A DNA stretch of 64,000 nt from Aspidapion aeneum. Lineage: Eukaryota; Arthropoda; Insecta; Coleoptera; Brentidae. Made by a program: the position numbers and the translations under genes. Location of the stretch: positions 140,670,206 through 140,734,205 of the forward strand of contig OY755038.1 of NCBI GenBank assembly GCA_963576565.1, given 5' to 3'. This document shows, one piece after another, positions 12,651 to 23,372 of the stretch (within the stretch, counting starts at the first letter, position 1; each line of letters opens with the position of its first letter). A model generated the notes under the pieces. The model saw only the letters and a list, made by a program, of their open reading frames with translations, searched no databases and was not told the DNA's origin.

Positions 12651-13687
12651 TTAAACTCCACATATTTTTCCTACAACAAAAACTTTTACAAACAAAATAG
12701 CGGCACAATTAGTTTTAGAACACCTAGAAGAAAATGTTATAAAAAACTTCGATTTCAAGATCCCCTTCTTTTTTCGGTACGTCGACGACTGCGCATGCGC
12801 TGTACCAAAAAACAAACAAAAATATATTTTATTGTTGTTTTAATGCCATCACAAAAAACTTCAATTTACAATAGAGAAAGAAACCGATCAAAAGATTAAC
12901 TTTTTAGACATGACCTTGCATAGATAAAACGACACAATAAAAACTGAGTGGTACACAAAAGAAACGTGGTCGTCCAGATATTTAAATTTTAAATCACAGC
13001 ACCCTTTTATCCAAAAAAAATATGTTAAAATTGATCTCGCAGATAGAGCGATACAGCTATCTGATCCAGATTTTCGAGAATCATCTATAATAAAAGCAAA
13101 AAAAGCACTTGTCCTAAACAACTACCCTGAATCTTTAATTGATTAAACTTTTAAAAATAGAATCTATTTATTTTACAATAAACTTTAACATAAAAACAGA
13201 ACAACAAATACAAAAAATAATAAATGTCTATCAATCCCATATGTACCAAGGCTATCAAAACAAATAAGCAATATTTTTAAACCATATAATATAACAACAG
13301 CATATAAAGGGTACAACTTATCTAAAAAAAATTTCAGTCAGTTAAAGTCTTCGATCCCAAAGGAGAAAAAAAGCCACATTGTATATCAAATACCCTGTAA
13401 AAACTGCAACAATGTGTACATTGGACAAACATCACAATATCTCAAAAACCGATTAAATGGACACAAATACGACAAAAAAAATAAAATATCCCTAACCAAC
13501 CACAGTACGTCATTGAATCGTACATTTGATTTTGAAAACACAAAAATATTAAAAACTGAATGCTACCAAAAAAAAACGAGAGTTTTTGGAAATGATTGAA
13601 ATACAAAAAAGTGATAACTGTATCAACTCACGGACTGACATAAAACAACTAAATCCAATATATTTTAACTTATTACCAAAAAAATAA
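12651..13687 (+). pseudogene. PLE 2 RT palm/thumb and GIY-YIG nuclease, degenerate
   Basis: Continuation of the PLE gene after the LINE. TYFSYNKNFYKQ is followed directly by the helix after motif B (QLVLEHLEENVI), so the GSP motif itself has been deleted. FFFRYVDDC (catalytic YVDD) lies at about 12770-12800, then IEKETD, IKTEWYTKETWSSRY, and the GIY-YIG domain with IVYQIPCKNCNNVYIGQT at 13380-13431 and KTECYQKK at 13553. Several frameshifts and stops. The part from about 12830 on is the inverted partner of 8446-9320. Confidence 0.8.
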
Positions 13688-14135
13688 CACTCTCTCCAAT
13701 CAAACTCAAACCCACCAAAACATAATATATATTATTGCTTAAACACATACATAACAAAAACGAAAAAGTAAAATTATAAGATAGAACAAAAAACTTATCA
13801 ATATACCTTCCAGAACACGGTACTCACACACACACACACACACATTGGCTGTTTAAACAAAAATTAAAATGAAAATATTTTATTAGCAAACTAAGAGTCT
13901 TCGTATGCGTGTTATTTGTTTGTATATTAATTTTTAAAGTGTTTTTCGTGTAAAAAGTGTGACTGCCTTTTTAAAACTGATATTGACATAATGTAGTGTG
14001 AAAATGTAGTGAATGGTGAGTATTTTTTATTTTTATTTATGTTTTAATTATTTAGTTTAATTTATATTTTCTCTCTAAAAAATAATTGCTCAGAAAACAA
14101 ATTTCCAAAAGCGTTGTTTCCTTTCTTTTTAGTTT

Positions 14136-14163
14136 CTGAAGAAGGTCTTTGGACCGAAACGTC
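14136..14163 (+). ncRNA. Hammerhead-like motif, right arm of PLE 2
   Basis: CTGAAGA, stem II GGTC/GACC, GAAACGTC: the mirror copy of 8045-8072. It lies near the outer end of the inverted repeat, where PLE terminal-repeat hammerheads are expected. Stem I shows only two clear pairs beside the core. Confidence 0.45.
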
Positions 14164-14265
14164 AATATATGTGAATCCGTATTTGCTAGTTTTATTAGAA
14201 CCACATCCCCAAGAAACCAACAAAACTAAAAATATAAAATATATGGTTCAAGAAAAAAGAAAAGT

Positions 14266-14268
<3 letters not shown>

Positions 14269-14321
<53 letters not shown>
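14269..14321. repeat. (AT)n microsatellite
   Basis: About 26 AT dinucleotides directly downstream of PLE 2. Confidence 0.95.
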
Positions 14322-14326
<5 letters not shown>

Positions 14327-15683
14327 TGATGCACTCGGTGTTGTCACCTCGACGTTAAGGATACGACGACCTGACCTCACCTATTTCTAGTGGTGTTAGC
14401 CCATATATAGGTACATATATGACATGAGGGGAAGTTCCTTTACCAGAATTTCAAAAGAGGGGTAAATAATTTTTTTTCAAATATTTGATAAATACGTGGA
14501 ATATGTTCGGACCTCAGACCGATATACAACCTTTAGATATGTGCTATTTCCTGCCACCTCAGGCACTGTTGCCGGTTTTATTAAGCTGATAACGTATGGC
14601 GTAAGTCTATAAGCAACAATAGCTTTATCTAACTAAATTTAAATATTAAATATAAGGTAACAACGTTTTACTTTTATTTAGGGACACTTTAGGAAATATT
14701 ACAACTTTAAAAGGTTGCAAAAGTTTGTAAGAAAAGATTAATGGTGACAACGTACTGTCTTTATATAAAAAACCGAACATTTATACTTTCATTATAGAAA
14801 AACTTGCTGTTATTTTTTTTGGAAAACACATTTTGAGGTTTTGTGATCTCAGAAAAGTTACATAGCTTGAATGTCCTAAATACAATTTTTGTTGAAAAAT
14901 GGTTTACTTACTGTCAAAAATTCTACACAAAGATCCGATAAACATTAAAAGGAAATTGTCAAAAATACACTCTATGGAATGCAAAAAAAATTAATACATT
15001 ATCTTAATTTATATATTTTTGGGTTTGCAATGTTTATGACATGATTGATATAACAGAATTAAAAAAAAAATTATTTATCCGTAACAATAAATTTAATAAA
15101 AAAGAAATTGTAATAATTAGTTTAAAACAGGAAATCCATATACAGGAATGATGTGTTTGCCCACGCCACAGCCCAACGCGAATATTATTAATCTAATAAT
15201 AACCACCAGCAATTATACGGCTCAAATGTTGACGTGATGTCAGAATTTGTAAATGACATTCTTTATCAAAAAAGTTTCACGGGCGAATCCTCAGAGGTAA
15301 AGTAGCTTGGGGACGCCAGAAGACGCCAGAAGACAGCCTAAGCCCTGGATTTTTTTTTAAATTTGAAGTAATTTCACGAGGTAAAAAGTCTTAACAAAAA
15401 AGTATTAGGGGCAAGTTCTCAGAGGTAAAGGTAGCTCGGGGAAGCGTTTCGGCCTCATTCAAGCATAACCATGAAATGAAATGATCATGTCGGTATCTGA
15501 AAAAGAAATAGGAAAAACTGTCAATTTGCAGCTTTGACATTCTTTAATATTTAATTTCCAAGTAAGTCATATCAAAATTATAATATCTTTATGTTCAATT
15601 TAGCACTGTGCCTAAGAGTCATTTGCAGCGGTAATAGCCAAGTTTACAAAAACATTTCCAAACTAGTGAGAATCTTTCATTGT
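14322..15683. other. Non-coding stretch with a diverged direct repeat
   Basis: Two diverged copies of a ~50-bp word (TCCTCAGAGGTAAAGTAGCT at about 15291 and a variant at about 15418) lie ~125 bp apart, with a doubled GACGCCAGAA near 15312. The segment at 14330-14900 shares short CACCTC/GAGGTG and TTTTGTGAYCTCAGAAAA words with 21420-21600. Bases 15596-15683 belong to the repeat that resumes at 17105. Confidence 0.4.
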
Positions 15684-17104
15684 AAAGGATCAGGCACACC
15701 TCTTATGGGATTTCTGTAATCCGTCAAACTTCATGAAATTTTGGTATGTTATAGACTGAACCTTTCTTATCAAAAGTTGTTATGAGCCCAACTCAAATTA
15801 ATGACCAGTTTTTGAAATACAGGGTGTTGAATGTGATAATGTCCAAGAACCATAATAGCTTTTTAGACAGGTTTTCCAAACTTATACACACTGTTACTAT
15901 TATATATATTTACGATTTATATATATATTTACGAAATATTAGTTGAATTTTTTAATGAGAAACAATCTTCAGTATGTTGTAGATTAAACCTTGCTCATCA
16001 ACATCTCTTATGGGTCCAACTTAAATGTATGACCAGTTTTTGAAATACAAGGTGTTGAAAGTGATCATGTCCAAGAAGCAGAATAGCTCTTTAGACGGGT
16101 TTTCCAAACATATACGCAATGTTAGTATTACATATATTTGCGATTTATTTATTATTTTTAATCTGTACCTTTAAAGCATTATCTGCAGGGTGTTTAAGTA
16201 AATATTAGCTGAAAGTGTTAATCAGAAACAAGTGTTGTTGTGTTTTAGATTGAACATTTTTTATCAAAAGTTCTTATGGGCCCAATTTAATTAATGACCA
16301 GTTTTTAAAATACAGGGTGTTGAAAGTGATAATGTTCAAGAAGCATTATAGCTCTTTAGACAGGTTTCCAAACCAGAAATGATTAAAAAGTAATTGTATT
16401 ACGTTTTTAAAATTTTTTATCAGGTATTTTGATAGAGGATTTTTAAAAAAGTCACTTTTTCTTTACAATTAGTCCCTTTTCACTTTTTTTGCTGCACAAT
16501 TTTGCTAAAAGCCCTGCGTTAATAGTAAGATGCTTGATAATATAAACAAGACATAGATTTTAAATTAGTATTTAAAAAATTATATTTGTCGAAACACCCT
16601 TTATTAAATACTTAATAAGTTCAACTTCATCATTAAAAGAATCACTAGAAAACTAATAAATACTCTATATGTAACAGTAACATTGTGTATATGTTTGGAA
16701 AACCCGTCTAAAGCACTATTATGCTTCTTGAACATTATCACCTTCAACACTCTGTATTTCAAAAACTAGAAATTAATTTAAATTGGGCCCATGAGAACTT
16801 CTGATGAGCAAGGTTTAATCTACAGCACATTAAAGCTTGTTTCTCAATAAAACATTCGACTGATATTAACTTAAATACCCTGTAGATAATGTTTGAAAGG
16901 TAAAAATTAAAAATAATAAATAAATCGTAAATATATGTAATAAAAACATTATCACTTTCAACACCCTGTATTTCAAAAAGTAGTCATTAATTTGAGTTGG
17001 GCCCATGAGAACTTTTGATAAGAAAGGTTCAGTCTACAACATACCAAAATGTCATGAAGTTTGACGGATTACAGAAATCCCATAAGAGGTGTGCCTGATC
17101 CTTT
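15684..17104. mobile_element. Foldback-like element with tandem-unit arms
   Basis: The ends are inverted copies: AAAGGATCAGGCACACCTC at 15684 and its complement ending at 17104, continuing into CTTATGGGATTTCTGTAATC. The left arm holds three ~250-300-bp units, each with the words TGACCAGTTTTTGAAATACA and AGGGTGTTGAA (near 15800, 16030, 16300). The right side holds two in opposite orientation (near 16760, 16970). No coding capacity. The flanks (15596-15683 and 17105 on) rejoin into the repeat seen whole at 18936-19040, which marks it as an insertion. Confidence 0.7.
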
Positions 17105-18320
17105 GTATTGGAGAACTTGGCTTTACTTTTATCTCAATTCTTTTAACGGAACACCACTCTCGCGTACTTGGCTTTTTTTACATGAAATGTTTTTGTTATG
17201 ATTTCACTCCTTTTTTAAAGGATTTGGGTAATATTTAAGTTTTAAAGTAGTAAAATATGAGGAATATTATTCAAAAGTTTTGCAATGCCTTATTAAAAAT
17301 TTTGAGTTTTTTTTTATATTTTCCTATGGTTTTATCATAGTTCCTATCAGCCTTCTAAAGCTCAGCTCTCTAGTGTTCCTCGAAATAGGCAATGCTAATT
17401 TTATATAACTTTACATTTATAGGGGAGGAAAGTAAATTAAAATTTTGGTGTTTTTTACTATACTTAGTTCTATCATAGTTCCTAGCAGTCTTCCAAAGCT
17501 CAGCTCTCTAGCGTTTCTGGAAGAGGAGAATGTTACTTTTACATAACTTTACATTTAAAGGGGAGGGAAGTTAATTATAATTTGGGGTTTTTTAATTTTA
17601 TTTTATAGTTTTATCATAGTTCCTATCGGCCTTCCGAAGCTCAGCTCTCTAGCGTATCTGGAAGTGGGCAATGTTACTTTTACATAACTTTACAGTCATA
17701 GGGTACGGAAGTAAATTAAAATTTTGGGGTTTTTAAGTTTTTTCCAATGGTTTTGTCATATTTCCTATCAGTCTGCAATAGCTCAGCTCTCTAGCGCATC
17801 TGGAAGTGGGCAGTGTTAAATTTACATAACTTTACATGTATGGGGGAGAGGAGTGAATTAGAATTTTCGGGTTTTTTGATTTTTTCCAATGGTTTGGTCA
17901 CAATTTTTATCAGTATGCCAAATTTCAGCTTTGTAGCGTGTCTGGAAGTACAGTAGAATTTTGATGATCTATACATGAGTGAGCGAGTGGCAATTTCGAT
18001 GTTTTTTGAAATTACGTAACTACTTTACTATTTCATGGAATTCCATGAAATTTGTAGAGATTATTAACTCTATAAAGATGTGACTGTGTGCAAAGTTTGA
18101 GTTTCGTAGCTCATTCCGAATTAGAGTTTTAGATAGGTCAAATATGGGCTTAAATGTTTCAAGAAAAGATAATACAGCCATTTCCGCGCGAACTTGGCGG
18201 GACACTACTGTGCCCCCAGATAATAGTTCCTATCAGCCATCCAAAGCTCAGCTCTCTAGCGTTTCTGAAAATGGGCAATGTTACTTTTACATAAAAAAAA
18301 GTTTACAATTTGTTAAGGGT
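17105..18320 (+). repeat. Repeat block A with ~122-bp minisatellite
   Basis: Starts with TATTGGAGAACTTGGCTTTAC and continues into about five units (roughly 17330-18000) of a 115-150-bp minisatellite marked by CATAGTTCCTATCAGCCTTC, AGCTCAGCTCTCTAGCG and ACATAACTTTACATTTA. A further partial unit lies at 18225-18300. The block is duplicated at 18936-20400. Confidence 0.8.
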
Positions 18321-18763
18321 AGGGTAACATATAAAATTTTAGTGGCGTCCCAAAGTCGGAGGTCTTTATGAAAACAACAAATTTTTTCACTGTATTTTTT
18401 AAAAATAATCTTTTAGGGAAATATGTTATGCCCTGTGTTATAAGGCCAGAGGCGTCCAAAAAAGGCGACAATTTTTTAGGATTACAAATATTCCCAATGT
18501 AAGGACGCCGGTGGAGAGTAACTGTCAATTAAAGCCGTTTTAGTTATAGATTTTTAAAATTATAATTTAAATTCCTACAATAAAGTTTTAAACACATTTG
18601 ATGTAGAAAGCTTATTTTTTGAGAAAATCATTTGAAATAGCATCGTATCAACTTTAGCTTTAACACTACTATATATAATATACCGATTAAAATAAAAAAA
18701 ATATTCTCTAAAAAAAATGTTTTCAATATTGTCCTCTTAAATGATTTTTTAGAAAACTGAATC

Positions 18764-19135
18764 ATAATAAAAACATTTCATGTAAAAAATAAGCCAAGTA
18801 CGCGAAAGTGGTATTCCGTAAAAAGAATTGAGATAAAAGTAAAGCCAAGTTCTCCAATACAAATTTCAAAATGAATGGTTCTTACTAGTTTAGAAATGTT
18901 TTTTTAAACTTTTCTATTCTAGCCAAACTTCTTTACATTCAATTTAGCACTGTGCCTAAGAGTCATTTGCAGCCGTAATAGCCAAGTTTAGAAAAACATT
19001 TCGAAACTAGTAAGAACCATTCATTTTAAAATATCTATTGGAGAACTTGGCTTTACATTTATCTCAATTCTTTTTACGGAATACCACTTTCGCGTACTTG
19101 GCTTTTTTTACATGAAATGTTTTTGTTATGATCTC
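18764..19135. repeat. Short-spaced inverted repeat
   Basis: Bases 18764-18905 are the reverse complement of about 18997-19135 (words GCCAAGTACGCGAAAGTGG and CCACTTTCGCGTACTTGGC). It separates repeat block A from block B. Confidence 0.75.
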
Positions 19136-20400
19136 ACTGCTTGGTTAAAGGATTTGGATAATATTTAAGTTTTAAAGTAGTAAAACATGCGGGATATTGT
19201 TCAAAACTTTTGAAATGCATATTAAAAATGTTGAGGTTTTTTATATTTTCCTATGGTTTTATCATAGTTCCTTCCATCAGCCTTCTAAAGCTCAGCTCTC
19301 TAGTGTCCCTGGAAGTAGGCAAAGTTAATTTTACATAACTTTACATTTATAGGGGAGGAAAGTAAATTAAAATTTTGGTGTTTTTAAATTTTTTCCTATA
19401 GTCTTCCAAAGCTCAGCTGTCTAGCGTTTCTAGAAGTGGACAATGCTAATTTACATAACTTTACTTTTATAAGGGAGGGAAGTTAATTAAACTTTGGGGT
19501 TTTTTAATTTTCTTTTATAGTTTTATCATAGTTCCTATCAGCCTTCCAAAGCTCAGCTCTCCAGCCTTTCTGGAAGTGGGCAATGTTACTTTTACACACT
19601 TTTACATTTATAGGGAAGGGAAGTAAATTAGAATTTTGGGGTGTTTTTTTTTTCTATAGTCTTATCATAGTTACTATCGGCCTTCCAAAGCTCAGCTCTC
19701 TAGCGTGTCCGGAAGTGGGCAATTTTACTTTTACATTACTTTACATTTATAGACATATATATTAAAAAGAGTGAAGCCGTTTGAGCTAGTAAACTAAGTG
19801 AATTACACATAAAACAAAATAATGCTATAAACACAACACAATTGTTAGTTACAGACTAAACAAAGCGGGGAGAACTGTTGAGTAAACCCTAAGTTTAAAT
19901 CTGATTTTTCTAGTAAATTAAGTTAAAACAAAATTGCTAATTAGTCTTACTGACTAGATTGTAATACAATAAACACAGTGTGTTTGACAAATAAAAAATA
20001 AAAAAGAAACTTTACATTTAGAGGGGAGGAAAGTAAATTATAATTTTGAGGTTTTTAATTTTTTTCTATAGTTTTATCATAGCTAAGCATAGAGTAAATT
20101 AGAATTTTGGGTTTTTTTTCCAGGGGTTTGGTCATAATTTCTATAAGTCTGCCAAATTTCAGCTTTGTAGCATGTCTAGAAGTACAGTAGAATATTGATG
20201 ATATATACATGAGTGAGTGAGTGAGTGGCAATTTCGACGTTTTTTGAAATTTCGTAACTACTTTACTACTTTATGGAATTCCATGAAACTTGGAATGGTT
20301 GTTAACTCCATGAAGATCTACGACTGTGCAAAGTTAGAGATTCCTAGCTCATTCCGAAGTAGAGTTTTAGATAGGTCATATATCGGCTGAAATGTTTCAA
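18936..20400 (+). repeat. Repeat block B, diverged duplicate of block A
   Basis: Matches 15596-15683 plus 17105-18160 in order: TTAGCACTGTGCCTAAGAGT, the TTGGAGAACTTGGC word, several ~122-bp units (19255-19752, resuming 20009-20100), then the segment with GAGTGAGTGGCAATTTCGA and CTCATTCCGAA. Block B carries a retroposed insert at 19750-20008 that block A lacks. Confidence 0.8.
19750..20008 (+). mobile_element. Short retroposed insert with 12-bp target duplication
   Basis: The insert is flanked by ACTTTACATTTA at 19738-19749 and 20009-20020, inside a minisatellite unit that reads straight through in the other copies. It ends in an A-rich tail (AAATAAAAAATAAAAAAGAA) preceded by CAATAAA. I see no tRNA-type A and B boxes, so a 5'-truncated LINE 3' end or a processed transcript is likelier than a classic SINE. 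Confidence 0.65.
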
Positions 20401-21707
<1,307 letters not shown>

Positions 21708-21814
21708 GCCCCAGAACTAATGGTACATAGTCAAACTGTAGATTCCCTGGGTCAAAATATTACGATTTAGCCATACTTACCTTAGTCCAAAAGTTCGTAC
21801 TAACCGAGATACAG

Positions 21815-22765
21815 GGTGTTAAACTCTATTTTTTCAATTGTATTTTCTTTAATAACTTTTTTAATAAGTAATATTTTTGCAAAAAAAAACAAGTGTGTAA
21901 GTTTTACCACCCTGTGTTTCCTAAGGTTTTCCATAGTTTTCCCAAAAACTACGTTGTTCATAAGTTTATATAGGTTTTTTTCAAAAGTAGTTTTAGCTTT
22001 TGTTCTCATTAGTGTATTGAGAAAAATATAACCTTTTAAACAGTAACTTTGCTTAAACATCAATGCTTTATGAATTTTAGTGAGAACTAAACCATGTGAT
22101 AACGCCTGTTTTAAGTTTCTGTAATGGTTAACAGTTTGGGTTGTTTTGAACTTTGAGGAATACGATGTTCGGCGCAAAAAGGGAGATCTCTGTGAGAATC
22201 ATGTAAACTTTCGGAGTAAGATAGGTCTACTTCAAGATTATGGTATTGACATGACATTGATGTTTGTGTCAGTAAAATAAAACCCTCCATGTTGAAGGCA
22301 TTGGGACATTCCCCATCCATAGAGGTTATACCAATCTGTATATAAAAGATATTTTGAGGGTTTAGATGAATCGTAATTTTTCATGTATTTGTTGTTAGCC
22401 TCATCCAGACGATTACAACATTGCGATATACCCCCACATACGCCCCTTTCAAAAAATAATAGCATGTCAATATCTTGTATTGTTTCTAAAGAACACACGG
22501 TATGCTTTAGTATACAGTCCCATGGATAGCCAGGAACTGTGTAATAGTGATCCGGGTCCAGTCCATATGTCCTAAAGCATGTGTCGCGAAAGGTTTCGAA
22601 TACCAGCATTAAAAGACATATATCTGTTTTTAAATAATAATAACTGTAATCCCAAAGAGTTTTCATATTAAAGGTGTTCCATACTAATTGCGCTGGTATT
22701 CTTCCGCGGAAATGAGCTCATCGTTTAGTTTATTATAAAAAAAATTATTGTTTTTTTCTAGATAA
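21815..22765 (-). pseudogene. Polinton-like family B DNA polymerase, 3' (C-terminal) part
   Basis: Remnant of a protein-primed-type family B DNA polymerase of the kind carried by Polintons and related endogenous viral elements in insects. Minus-strand frames show, in order: a segment near 22690-22765 ending in AEEYQ; KTLWDYSYYYLKTDICLL, the end of the 3'-5' exonuclease region (22610-22666); [36 protein letters not shown], the first polymerase motif with its Asp (near 22330); then [20 protein letters not shown] and [16 protein letters not shown] (near 21930), the second polymerase motif. Frame changes occur near 22240 and 22150. The final palm motif and the whole thumb are missing: coding similarity stops at about 21815 beside the (AT)n tract. 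The 5' part of the same gene lies beyond the 21.8-kb insert, at 44568-45800. Confidence 0.85.
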
Positions 22766-22776
22766 TCGTAAAAAAC
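22766..22776 (+). repeat. Target site duplication, left copy
   Basis: TCGTAAAAAAC here is repeated exactly at 44557-44567 and occurs once in the polymerase reading frame that the insert splits. Depending on where the terminal repeat is started, the true duplication is 5-11 bp. Confidence 0.75.
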
Positions 22777-23165
22777 GGATGACGTTCACAATGTCGAAAT
22801 ACATATAATCGAAATTTAAAATCTTGAACTCATTATATCGAAAATCAAAATCTCGAACAATCAAAATTTCGAATAATTAAAACATAGAAAATCAAAATGT
22901 CACAAATCAAAATCTCGAAAAATCGAAATGTAGAAAATAATAATATCGAAAATTAAAATATCGAAAATTAAAATGTCGAATTGAAAATTGTCGAATAATT
23001 AAAATATCGAAAATTAAAATATCGAAATTACAAAATATCGAAAATACAAATATCGAAAAATTAAAATCTCAAATAACCAAAATGTCGAATACTAAAAATG
23101 TCGAAAATCAAAATATGGAAACTACAAAATATCGAAAAATTACAATCTCAAATAATCAAAATGTC
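22777..23165 (+). repeat. Left terminal inverted repeat with TCGA-rich subterminal units
   Basis: Imperfect 15-19-bp units of the form AAAATATCGAAAATTA, AAAATGTCGAAT and AAAATCTCGAAC. The order of variants mirrors the right end (for example GTAGAAAATAATAATATCG occurs in both), so it is a true inverted repeat rather than shared composition. Confidence 0.85.
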
Positions 23166-23372
23166 AAAATGTTAAGTCAAAGATTTGAAAGTAATCAACG
23201 TCATGGACAAAAAAGATATTCAATTTATTTTAAATCAAAAAGGCAAAAAGCAAATCTATTTGAACGGTTTTTTTTTAACCAAGAGAAAAGTAGTGGCCAT
23301 GCAATATATTGGAGGTGCACTAACTATACAAGTGGATGCAAAGCCAGGATAATTAACCAAAATACAGATAGG
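23160..23372 (+). pseudogene. FLYWCH zinc-finger fragment cut off by the satellite
   Basis: The open frame contains SQRFESNQRHGQKRYSIYF, then FERFFFNQEKSSGHAIYWRC, then SGCKARI. This matches the FLYWCH pattern: conserved F and Y, the W-R-C with first Cys, and C-K-A-R with second Cys. The final His part of the zinc site should come 10-20 residues later, but the satellite begins at 23371, so the finger is incomplete. FLYWCH fingers bind DNA and occur in insect MULE transposases. Frames running on into the satellite (repeating a GLVRF pattern) are meaningless. Confidence 0.7.

Larger units (their letters stand above)
7975..14233. mobile_element. Penelope-like element 2, inverted head-to-head structure, split by a LINE
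   Basis: Bases 7975-9320 are the reverse complement of about 12830-14233 (outer words AGTTTTGTTG / CAACAAAACT). Both arms carry the PLE 3' half, minus strand on the left and plus strand on the right. At about 9320 the left arm meets the 5' part of a plus-strand RT gene, so the structure is a 5'-truncated inverted copy joined to a plus-strand copy, as seen for PLEs with inverted terminal repeats. The plus-strand copy is interrupted at 9786 by a LINE and resumes at 12651. Confidence 0.8.

Noticed and set aside
19750..20008. tRNA-derived SINE
   Set aside because: No convincing A box or B box in the first 80 bases.
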